Source: Phycisphaerae bacterium (lineage in GTDB: Bacteria; Planctomycetota; Phycisphaerae; Sedimentisphaerales; Anaerohalosphaeraceae). Taken from it: a stretch of DNA of 5,059 nt. The number at the start of each line of letters is the position of its first letter. Within the stretch, counting starts at the first letter, position 1. The position numbers and the translations under genes were made by a program. Below, one piece after another: positions 1 to 4,619 of the stretch. The DNA is taken from positions 1 to 5,059 of the forward strand of contig JAIPFN010000087.1 in the NCBI GenBank assembly GCA_021736615.1. Direction: 5' to 3'. Under the pieces are notes generated by a model. The model was not told the DNA's origin, did not search any database, and was given only the letters and a program-made list of their open reading frames with translations.

Positions 1-571
1 TAGCGTTCATTATCGTAACGTCGAATGTTCCGCCCCCAAGGTCGTAGACGAGAATTCTTCCGGAAACTTCTATGGTCGTTGCATAATAAAGGGCCGCGGC
101 GACAGGTTCGTTGACGATGCCTATGACGTTTAGTCCGGCAAGGGCACCGGCGTCCATCGTCGCTTTTCTGCGAAGTTCGTCAAAGTGTGCGGGAACCGAG
201 ATCACAACGTCAGTGACTTTTCCGTGTCCGTTTGAGCACTCCTGGGCCAGTTTTTTCAGTATCAGGCTCGAAAGCTCTACAGGCGACCACTCTTTGTCGT
301 CGATCTTCTTAATGTAATTTGTATCGCCCATGTGACGTTTGATCCAGCGTACCGACCTGTCGACATTTATGTGCCTGGAGTTCAAGGCTTCCACGCCTAC
401 CCTTACAAGATTCGAGTCATCTTCGTCAAAGAAGATTGCCGAGGGGGTAAGTCTTTCGCCTTCTGCGTTAGCGACGACCTCGGGCTTTCCGATGGCATTT
501 AATACAGCCAGCGCTGAAAATGTCGTTCCGAGGTCTATGCCTGCGATATTTCGTTTAGTCATGTCATCCAT
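1..571 (-). CDS. Hsp70/DnaK-family chaperone ATPase, N-terminal part (truncated by window edge)
   Basis: ATP-dependent protein-folding chaperone of the Hsp70 family; only the first 190 residues of the nucleotide-binding domain are in the window. Seen on translating the minus strand from the ATG at 571: phosphate-1 loop GIDLGTTFSALAV (residues 11-23), VRWIKRHMGD (74-83, matching the region of the catalytic lysine of DnaK), VVISVPAHFDELRRKATMDAG (122-142), IVNEPVAAALYYA (152-164), and the phosphate-2 motif VYDLGGGTFDVTI (175-187). All are family signatures. The start at 571 is preferred because AGGTG lies 4 nt upstream; a second in-frame ATG at 562 has weaker support. Region 24-120 is more divergent than in a housekeeping DnaK, so this is probably a paralogue and not the main dnaK. 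It follows the GrpE-like gene on the same strand after 196 bp and has its own candidate promoter. Its substrate-binding domain, and whether a DnaJ partner follows, are outside the window. Confidence 0.95.
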   Translation of the reverse strand, partial: MDDMTKRNIAGIDLGTTFSALAVLNAIGKPEVVANAEGERLTPSAIFFDEDDSNLVRVGVEALNSRHINVDRSVRWIKRHMGDTNYIKKIDDKEWSPVELSSLILKKLAQECSNGHGKVTDVVISVPAHFDELRRKATMDAGALAGLNVIGIVNEPVAAALYYATTIEVSGRILVYDLGGGTFDVTIMNA

Positions 572-592
572 TTTGCACCTGTATAATTAACC

Positions 593-610
593 CAAACTGA
601 CCGAGTTCGG
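593..610. promoter_or_regulatory. Half copy of the CAAACTGACC motif at the Hsp70 transcription start
   Basis: CAAACTGACCGA (593-604) is identical over 12 nt to the left arm of the palindrome at 2174-2185, and shares 10 nt with that at 734-743. The matching right arm (CAGTTTG) is absent; instead a short CCGA-GT-TCGG palindrome (601-610) is present. It sits between the candidate -10 (616-621) and the ribosome-binding site, where a repressor site would block transcription. An operator role is inferred only. Confidence 0.35.
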
Positions 611-615
611 CCTTG

Positions 616-644
616 ATTATAATGTAAGCCAACATCTAGCAAAG
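616..644 (-). promoter_or_regulatory. Candidate sigma70-type promoter of the Hsp70 gene
   Basis: On the minus strand a perfect -10 hexamer TATAAT (616-621) lies about 45 nt upstream of the Hsp70 start codon. The -35 is weak: TTGCTA (637-642) at 15-bp spacing, or the overlapping CTTTGC at 17 bp. Transcription would begin near 609, inside the half-copy of the inverted-repeat motif at 593-610. No CIRCE-type heat-shock operator is visible. Confidence 0.5.
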
Positions 645-678
645 ACTTACAACACATTTCTTTTTTATTGAAATCGGC

Positions 679-694
679 TCGGCCTTTTGGCCGA
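679..694. repeat. Short GC hairpin TCGGCC-TTTT-GGCCGA
   Basis: A perfect 6-bp inverted repeat with a 4-nt loop between the GrpE-like and Hsp70 genes. No T-run follows on either strand, so it is not a canonical intrinsic terminator. It could stabilise the 3' end of the GrpE-like transcript. Confidence 0.4.
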
Positions 695-700
695 ATCCTT

Positions 701-731
701 CCCTAATCCCTAAAACCTAATCCCTAAACCC
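701..731. repeat. Telomere-like 14-nt tandem repeat with G-quadruplex potential on the minus strand
   Basis: The 13-mer CCTAATCCCTAAA occurs at 702-714 and again at 716-728 (period 14), followed by a partial third unit, CCC. The minus strand therefore carries four GGG tracts plus one GG within 31 nt, separated by TTTA/ATTA-type linkers. The tract lies in the 3' untranslated region expected for the GrpE-like gene, directly after the palindrome at 734-757. No function is established. Confidence 0.7.
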
Positions 732-733
732 TG

Positions 734-757
734 CAAACTGACCAATCGGTCAGTTTG
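734..757. repeat. Perfect 10-bp inverted repeat CAAACTGACC-AATC-GGTCAGTTTG
   Basis: Arms 734-743 and 748-757 are exact reverse complements around a 4-nt centre, 10 bp beyond the stop codon of the GrpE-like gene. Neither strand has a T-run next to it, which argues against a simple Rho-independent terminator. The TGACC-N4-GGTCA core resembles operators of TetR-family repressors. A related copy lies at 2174-2198 on the other side of the same gene. It may be an operator, an RNA hairpin or a repeat family; the sequence does not decide. Confidence 0.7.
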
Positions 758-767
758 AGTAATAAAC

Positions 768-2012
768 TTATTCGAATAATTTAACTCTTGCTGCGCGAAC
801 AACCCTTATGTTATCTTCGTCGATCATGTACTGGTAGCCGGGCTTTATCACTTCGGCGATTTTTCCTCTAACGTTTTTGCCGTCAGAGGCAACTTTCTCT
901 TTTATAACTTCAGCATATTTTTCCTGCCCGCTGTAATCGCTGTTGATCTCGGGGGTAAACTGTTCGACACCGCTCGATTCGAGCGAAAAAATCAATTCGT
1001 CCCGGATGTCTTCGAGTTCGGCGGTTTCAATATCGTTTTCTTTGAGCCTGTCGATGCGATTTTCAATGTTGTCGATACACCGAATAATTCTCACACAGAA
1101 ATTTTTGATTATATTCCAGTCGTAGCCTTCCTGAAGCTTTTCATTTCTATTTTGCTGCTGGCTGGCATACTCACGGATCGCTGAAATTTGCTGTGTCAGA
1201 TCGCTAAGAACCGTGTCGCCGGCGGGTTTTCCCGTTGCCGCTTCTCTGACGGATTCGGCCATTTGCCTCAGTTCCATTACCTGCTTTTCAAGGCTTTCGC
1301 TCTGAGCTTTCAGCGATTGGTCAACCTTGCTGACATGTTCGCTATAGCCTGAAATGATCGTATTTCGAATGTTCTCTTCGAGTTTATCGAAAGCCTTTTC
1401 TTTTAGCCCCGAATCCAGTAAATCTCCCTTGCGTCTGCCGAAGTTGGCAGTATCCGCATCGCAGTACATTGTGTTGATATTCTCGAAGTCGTACGCCGAA
1501 CGGTTTGAAAGGATGTCAGTTACGGGCTGTTGTTTTATTTTGCCTATTCCATTTACCGCCTTTTTAATCTTGAGTTTTTTCCCGGCTTGAGCTATTTCGA
1601 GAACCTGTTCGGGTTGATTGCTTAACATCTGGGTTTCCTGATTAATATTGCCAACTGTTTTCATTTTGATTACCTTCAGAATCCCCCAGCTTATAATAAT
1701 TAAAATGCCCAGGGCAACACTGCCGGTTGAGGTGGATTTTACCAGGGGTCTGATCGTATTTCTTTTCTGAAAATTTTCCAGTTCGGTTTGCCATTTTTCA
1801 TCGGCGACAGTTTCTGAAAGACCGCTCATATCATCTTCACCGGCAATCATTTTGTCGAGTTTGCTCAGCTTTTCTTTTAGCATTATTTCGTGCCTGGAAA
1901 TCCGCGTCTTTTCTATTTTCTGGTCAATAGCAACCCAGCAGAAACCGGCGATTCCCAATAGCCAAAGGGCAAGGATGAAAGTTATATAATTTTTTGTTTT
2001 TGAATTTATCAT
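768..2012 (-). CDS. Membrane-anchored coiled-coil protein with C-terminal GrpE-like domain
   Basis: Probable nucleotide-exchange factor or tether for the Hsp70 encoded just downstream. Seen in the 414 residues: two hydrophobic segments (about 9-29 and 99-115) with lysines after the second (KVIKMK), predicting residues 30-98 outside and the rest in the cytoplasm; a basic linker (145-160); a polar heptad-rich region, likely coiled coil (about 205-295); and a C-terminal domain (about 295-414). In that domain IIRCIDNIENRIDRL matches the GrpE helix 'LLPVLDNLERAL', and GKIAEVIKPGYQY...RVVRAARVKLF matches the GrpE beta-domain ending 'GTVVEVLQKGY...VLRPAMVKV'. Ordinary GrpE is about 190 residues, soluble and without membrane helices, so this is an unusual architecture. 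AAGGA lies 11 nt upstream of the ATG, slightly far. GrpE assignment rests on motif recall; alternatively it is a diverged scaffold that has lost exchange activity. Confidence 0.8.
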   Translation of the reverse strand: MINSKTKNYITFILALWLLGIAGFCWVAIDQKIEKTRISRHEIMLKEKLSKLDKMIAGEDDMSGLSETVADEKWQTELENFQKRNTIRPLVKSTSTGSVALGILIIISWGILKVIKMKTVGNINQETQMLSNQPEQVLEIAQAGKKLKIKKAVNGIGKIKQQPVTDILSNRSAYDFENINTMYCDADTANFGRRKGDLLDSGLKEKAFDKLEENIRNTIISGYSEHVSKVDQSLKAQSESLEKQVMELRQMAESVREAATGKPAGDTVLSDLTQQISAIREYASQQQNRNEKLQEGYDWNIIKNFCVRIIRCIDNIENRIDRLKENDIETAELEDIRDELIFSLESSGVEQFTPEINSDYSGQEKYAEVIKEKVASDGKNVRGKIAEVIKPGYQYMIDEDNIRVVRAARVKLFE

Positions 2013-2045
2013 GTTACCGATTTTCCTTTTATACTACTTATATAA

Positions 2046-2074
2046 AACATAAGAAATGAATAAGGTGTAATCAA
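2046..2074 (-). promoter_or_regulatory. Candidate promoter of the GrpE-like gene
   Basis: Minus strand: TTGATT (2069-2074), a 17-bp spacer, then TATGTT (2046-2051), about 34 nt upstream of the ATG at 2012. The spacing is ideal but the -10 matches only in part, and the region is AT-rich, so chance matches are easy. The palindrome at 2174-2198 is about 100 bp upstream of the -35. Confidence 0.4.
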
Positions 2075-2173
2075 ATATGCGTAATGGAATTGTTTTTAAA
2101 AAAACGCCCGATAATATCCACCAGAAATGTTTACAGCGATGGGCTTTAAAAGATGCAGTAAGTTTTATTTACG

Positions 2174-2198
2174 CAAACTGACCGAATTGCTCAGTTTG
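2174..2198. repeat. Second copy of the inverted repeat: CAAACTGA ... TCAGTTTG
   Basis: Arms CAAACTGA (2174-2181) and TCAGTTTG (2191-2198) pair over 8 bp around a 9-nt centre. It is clearly related to 734-757: both are preceded by G and followed by AG, and both share GCAAACTGACC on the left. The core is less symmetrical (GACC against GCTC), so it is a degenerate copy. Its right edge lies next to the first recognisable codons of the integrase remnant at 2199. Confidence 0.6.
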
Positions 2199-2489
2199 AG
2201 CGACCTTAGAACGAAAATGAACAAGATTATCAAGCAGACAGGTCTTGAACCATGACCAAAAACCTTTCAAAACCTTATAAGCACACGAGAAACCGATCTC
2301 TTCAGGCTGACCGGGAACATAAAAGCTGTTTGCACCTGGATTGGAAACAGCCCAGAAGTGGCGTTAAAGCATTACGCACAGGTTATAGAAGTGGACCAAA
2401 GAGAAGCCTTGAAGATGTCAGTTTTAGACGCCGGAAAAAAAAGGGTGCAAAATACGGTACGCACTGGTGCTGATTCGTCTTGCACTTAG
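2199..2489 (+). pseudogene. Remnant of a tyrosine recombinase (integrase), C-terminal end only, with in-frame stop
   Basis: One frame reads SDLRTKMNKIIKQTGLEP, then a TGA stop (2253-2255), then PKTFQNLISTRETDL and VCTWIGNSPEVALKHYAQV, ending at TAG 2487-2489. This looks like the C-terminal end of the phage-integrase-like proteins common in planctomycetes, whose usual wording (from memory) is GL.PWPK.F.NLR.(S/T)RETEL ... WIGNS..VA.KHY.QV. The stop falls where a tryptophan is expected (TGG to TGA). The arginine after 'QNL', corresponding to the second catalytic arginine, appears to be isoleucine, while the nucleophile tyrosine (HY) remains. The N-terminal and most of the catalytic domain are missing, since nothing recognisable lies upstream of 2199. 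The fragment points at the tRNA gene 110 bp away, as expected for a decayed tRNA-integrating element. An apparent 73-codon reading frame at 2252-2473 is a shadow of this frame. Confidence 0.75.
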
Positions 2490-2547
2490 TTGCACGAAGC
2501 AAAAGTGGGGAACACTCGAAACCTTGATTATTGCAACAAAAATGTAG

Positions 2548-2594
2548 AAAAAACAATAGCCTGCAACCTCATACAATATGAAGCTACAGGCTAT
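2548..2594 (-). terminator. Intrinsic terminator of the tRNA gene
   Basis: On the minus strand, 4 nt after the tRNA, an 18-bp stem (2577-2594 with 2556-2573, three G-T pairs, no mismatches) closes on a 3-nt loop TTG and is followed by TG and six T (2548-2553). This is a textbook Rho-independent terminator. Confidence 0.9.
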
Positions 2595-2598
2595 CGAT

Positions 2599-2672
2599 TG
2601 GGCCCACCTGGACTCGAACCAGGGACAAATGGATTATGAGTCCACTGCTCTAACCAACTGAGCTACGGGCCC
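2599..2672 (-). tRNA. tRNA with anticodon CAT, probably tRNA-Ile2 (lysidine type)
   Basis: The 74-nt minus-strand sequence folds fully: acceptor GGGCCCG with TGGGCCC (one G-T), D arm GCTC...GAGC, anticodon arm GTGGA-CTCATAA-TCCAT, T arm CCTGG-TTCGAGT-CCAGG, discriminator A. The anticodon CAT is at 2636-2638. CCA is not encoded and must be added by CCA transferase. It is not an initiator tRNA, which normally starts with C1 and has GGG/CCC in the anticodon stem. Between elongator Met and Ile2, the GACTCATAATC core resembles E. coli ileX, and the C4-G69 and C5-G68 pairs are those reported as recognised by the lysidine synthetase TilS, so Ile2 is favoured. It has its own promoter and terminator. 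The integrase relic just beyond its 3' end suggests it served as an attachment site. Confidence 0.95.
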
Positions 2673-2688
2673 TCTGAAGTATCCGCAA

Positions 2689-2717
2689 ATCATAGAAAGT
2701 GCTCTATAATATGTCAA
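2689..2717 (-). promoter_or_regulatory. Strong sigma70-type promoter of the tRNA gene
   Basis: Minus strand: consensus -35 TTGACA (2712-2717), 17-bp spacer, -10 TATGAT (2689-2694). Transcription should start near 2682, giving a leader of about 10 nt before the tRNA 5' end. Spacing and position fit a stable-RNA promoter. Confidence 0.85.
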
Positions 2718-2852
2718 CAATAAAAATGAAAAATTTAATTGGCAAAATTACTCTAAATGAGATATATTCCCTTTCGCCCAAAATATGAGCAAAATTGCCC
2801 GGATCAAACTCCTTCCGGCAGGCAAAATCTAACTAATTCTGAGGTTACATTG

Positions 2853-2906
2853 ATGCGTAAATGTCTTGTTTTGGCGATTCTCGCCTTACGTAAGGATTTT
2901 TGTTAG
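2853..2906 (+). CDS. Possible 17-residue leader peptide (weak)
   Basis: ATG at 2853 with GAGG 8 nt upstream opens MRKCLVLAILALRKDFC and stops at TAG 2904-2906. The start resembles a signal peptide (basic residues then hydrophobic stretch), so it may be the decayed head of a secreted-protein gene or a chance frame. It overlaps the 12-bp palindrome and the candidate -35 of the dctP promoter, which argues against a functional leader. Confidence 0.15.
   Translation: MRKCLVLAILALRKDFC
2884..2895. promoter_or_regulatory. Perfect 12-bp palindrome CCTTACGTAAGG, candidate regulator site
   Basis: Exact two-fold symmetry, placed immediately upstream of the candidate -35 hexamer of the TRAP operon, centred about 44 bp before the predicted start. 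That position suits a transcription factor, but the factor cannot be named. It partly overlaps a GGCGA-TTC-TCGCC hairpin (2873-2885). Confidence 0.4.
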
Positions 2907-2927
2907 AATTTTCGATGTTTTTATAGT
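2900..2927 (+). promoter_or_regulatory. Weak candidate promoter of the dctPQM operon
   Basis: TTGTTA (2900-2905), 16-bp spacer, TATAGT (2922-2927), which would give a leader of roughly 95 nt. The -10 region around 2963-2971 (TATTATAGT) is an alternative but lacks a recognisable -35. The region is AT-rich, so support is modest. Confidence 0.35.
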
Positions 2928-3030
2928 TAATCGTGTTTCGCATGCAAATGGGAGATGCCGGATATTATAGTTTTTGAAGACATGCCGCATTTTGATCTTG
3001 CGGTGATTTTCTATGTTTAATGGAGACAGC

Positions 3031-4053
3031 ATGAAGAAAGAAATTTCGTTTTTATTCTGTGGTATTCTCATCGGGGCATTGGTCGCAACCTGCGTCTTTG
3101 CATTCCTTCTGCGTTCAGGCATGACCGGCGGAGGAGGTAACACCCGCCAGATGGTATTGAAACTCGGGCATTCACTGGATACCAGCCACCCGGTCCATCA
3201 GGGCATGGAGTTTATGAAAAAGCGGTTGGAAGAACTATCCGGCGACACAGTCTCAATTGACATTTATCCCAGCAGCGTTCTCGGTTCTGAAGTTCAGTGT
3301 ATTGAGCAACTGCAAAACGGTTCACTGGACATGACCAAGACTTCGGCGGCCTCTATTGAAAACTTTGTGCCGGAAATGGCGGTCTTTGGCCTGCCCTATC
3401 TGTTCAGGGACGTCGATCATTACTGGGCGGTTCTAAAGAGCGATCTGGGTAAAGTGATCCTGCACAAAGGCGGCGACAAATCGCTTCAGGGATTGTGTTA
3501 TTACGACTCAGGCAGCCGGAACTTTTATACCAAGGACCGGCCTATTCGCACGCCGGACGACCTGAAGGGACTGAAGATTCGTGTGATGAACAGCCGTACT
3601 GCAATGGATATGGTCAGTACCCTCGGAGCGGCGCCGACGCCGATTGCCTGGGGCGAACTTTACAGCGCGCTGGCACAAGGGACAGTCGATGGTGCCGAAA
3701 ATAATCCGCCGAGTTTCACCTCCAACAAACACTATGAAATTTGCAAGCATTTTACCAAGGATGCCCACACTCGCATTCCCGACCTGCTGCTGATCAGCAC
3801 CTCGACCTGGAACAAACTAACCCCAGAGGTAAAGGCTTGGATCCAGCAGGCTGCCGATGGGTCTTCTGATTATCAGCGAAAACTCTGGGAAAAGAAGACC
3901 GCCGAGTCGCTAGAACAGGCCAAGGCCGAAGGCGTGACGATCTACGAGGTCGACCAAAGCCTCTTTGCCGAAAAGGTCCAGCCGATGTACGATGCGATTG
4001 ATGACGGGCTAATTAAAGAACTTGTTAGACTAATACGTCAGGTGAAGCCATGA
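3031..4053 (+). CDS. dctP: TRAP transporter substrate-binding protein, DctP family
   Basis: Captures an organic anion outside the cytoplasmic membrane and delivers it to the DctQM permease. The start at 3031 (340 residues) is chosen over the in-frame ATG at 3013 because GGAG lies 5 nt upstream and MKKE begins a normal signal sequence. Seen: hydrophobic segment about 5-27, glycine linker 33-36, then the mature fold from LKLGHSLDTSHPVHQG (44-58). Family signatures: FGLPYLFRD (119-127), GSRNFYTKDRPIRTPDDLKGLKIRV (161-185) and GELYSALAQGTVDGAEN (208-224). By comparison with characterised DctP proteins, Arg184 in KIRV should bind the substrate carboxylate, and Arg163 may assist. DGAENN plus a following KHYEICKHF occurs in the C4-dicarboxylate/sugar-acid branch, but the exact substrate cannot be assigned. 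The signal has no clear cleavage site or lipobox (ATC), so the protein may stay anchored. Its stop codon overlaps the dctQ start. Confidence 0.95.
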   Translation: MKKEISFLFCGILIGALVATCVFAFLLRSGMTGGGGNTRQMVLKLGHSLDTSHPVHQGMEFMKKRLEELSGDTVSIDIYPSSVLGSEVQCIEQLQNGSLDMTKTSAASIENFVPEMAVFGLPYLFRDVDHYWAVLKSDLGKVILHKGGDKSLQGLCYYDSGSRNFYTKDRPIRTPDDLKGLKIRVMNSRTAMDMVSTLGAAPTPIAWGELYSALAQGTVDGAENNPPSFTSNKHYEICKHFTKDAHTRIPDLLLISTSTWNKLTPEVKAWIQQAADGSSDYQRKLWEKKTAESLEQAKAEGVTIYEVDQSLFAEKVQPMYDAIDDGLIKELVRLIRQVKP

Positions 4054-4619
4054 TGATTCAAATGCTGAAAAAAAGTCGTATTATTATGTGTCGCCTTCTT
4101 GAGACGGCGCTGATTCTGGCGGTTCTGGTGCTGGTTTTGATCGTGATGTGGGGTGTGCTTTCACGGGTATGTGGAACTTTTGTGGCATGGCTGTCTACAA
4201 AAGGCATTGAAGCGTGGTCTATTTTGCCGCGAGGTCAGGATAAGAACAGTGAGGAAATGGCTCGCTTTCTTCTGATTTGGGTTTCACTGCTGGGAGGAGC
4301 TGTTGCGTTTGGTGAAAAGGCGCACCTCGGTGTGGACTACTTTGTCGGCAAGTTCGATCCGTCCGCCCGCAAATTTATTACGATTTTCGGTCAGTTGATC
4401 GTACTGTTTTTTGCCGTCAACATTTTTGTGATGGGCGGCAGCAATATCGCCTTCAATAATATGGAGCAGTTGGCGCCGGCGCTTGGGAAATATGGTTTAA
4501 AAATGGGCCATGTTTATCTGGCGCTGCCGATTTCGGGTGTATTTATGATACTCTTTATGGTTGAGCAAATGCTGGAAACGCTGCTGACGCCTGCCACTGA
4601 TGAAAAGGAGGCCAACTAA
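4050..4619 (+). CDS. dctQ: TRAP transporter small membrane subunit, DctQ family
   Basis: Small permease subunit that pairs with DctM; 189 residues, with four membrane segments at about 18-40, 71-90, 109-130 and 153-172. The family signature is clear: EEMARFLLIWVSLLGGAVAFGEKAHLGVDYF (68-98), equivalent to the usual E-x-AR-x-L-x-x-W ... REGEHIRVD. The start at 4050 overlaps the dctP stop (ATGA) and has AGGTG 5 nt upstream; the next codon (4053) is also ATG and cannot be excluded. Between helix 1 and the EEMAR motif lie about 27 residues (41-67), including a hydrophobic AWLSTKGIEAWSILP stretch, compared with roughly 10 in most DctQ proteins I recall. This extra loop is the only unusual point. 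Translational coupling on both sides indicates equal-stoichiometry expression in one operon. Confidence 0.93.
   Translation: MMIQMLKKSRIIMCRLLETALILAVLVLVLIVMWGVLSRVCGTFVAWLSTKGIEAWSILPRGQDKNSEEMARFLLIWVSLLGGAVAFGEKAHLGVDYFVGKFDPSARKFITIFGQLIVLFFAVNIFVMGGSNIAFNNMEQLAPALGKYGLKMGHVYLALPISGVFMILFMVEQMLETLLTPATDEKEAN

Larger units (their letters stand above)
2718..3030. other. Intergenic region between the divergent tRNA and TRAP transporter genes
   Basis: No convincing gene. It is AT-rich near the tRNA and contains GCAAAAT three times (2742, 2789, 2822), an imperfect stem TTGCCCGGA ... TCCGGCAGGCAA (2795-2825), a 17-codon open frame (2853-2906), a 12-bp palindrome (2884-2895), a candidate promoter (2900-2927), the near-palindrome TTCGCATGCAAA (2937-2948), and a short CCGCA/TGCGG stem (2985-3003) just ahead of the dctP ribosome-binding site. 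Confidence 0.6.

Noticed and set aside
111..590. Plus-strand open frames at 111-317 and 339-590
   Set aside because: They lie antisense to the clearly recognisable Hsp70 coding sequence and have no family resemblance of their own.
734..757. Palindrome as an intrinsic terminator of the GrpE-like gene
   Set aside because: The stem is only moderately GC-rich and is not followed by a T-run on the minus strand; the next bases are CAGGG.
943..1590. Plus-strand frames at 943-1125 and 1354-1590
   Set aside because: Antisense shadows of the GrpE-like gene; serine/phenylalanine-rich translations are typical of reverse-strand artefacts.
2077..2181. 34-codon plus-strand frame (MRNGIVFKK...) with AAGGTG 9 nt upstream
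   Set aside because: It has no recognisable similarity, ends inside the inverted repeat, and sits next to the -35 element of the GrpE-like promoter, so it is most likely chance.
2252..2473. 73-codon frame as a hypothetical protein
   Set aside because: It is out of frame with the integrase remnant, which explains the same bases far better; the translation is very basic and has low complexity.
2510..2620. Possible att-like duplication: ACTCGAAACC near 2514 against ACTCGAACC in the tRNA T-loop
   Set aside because: The match is only about 9 nt with an indel, too short to be called a direct repeat.
2886..3143. Minus-strand 85-codon frame over the dctP start
   Set aside because: Overlaps the dctP signal sequence and leader; no ribosome-binding context or family signature.
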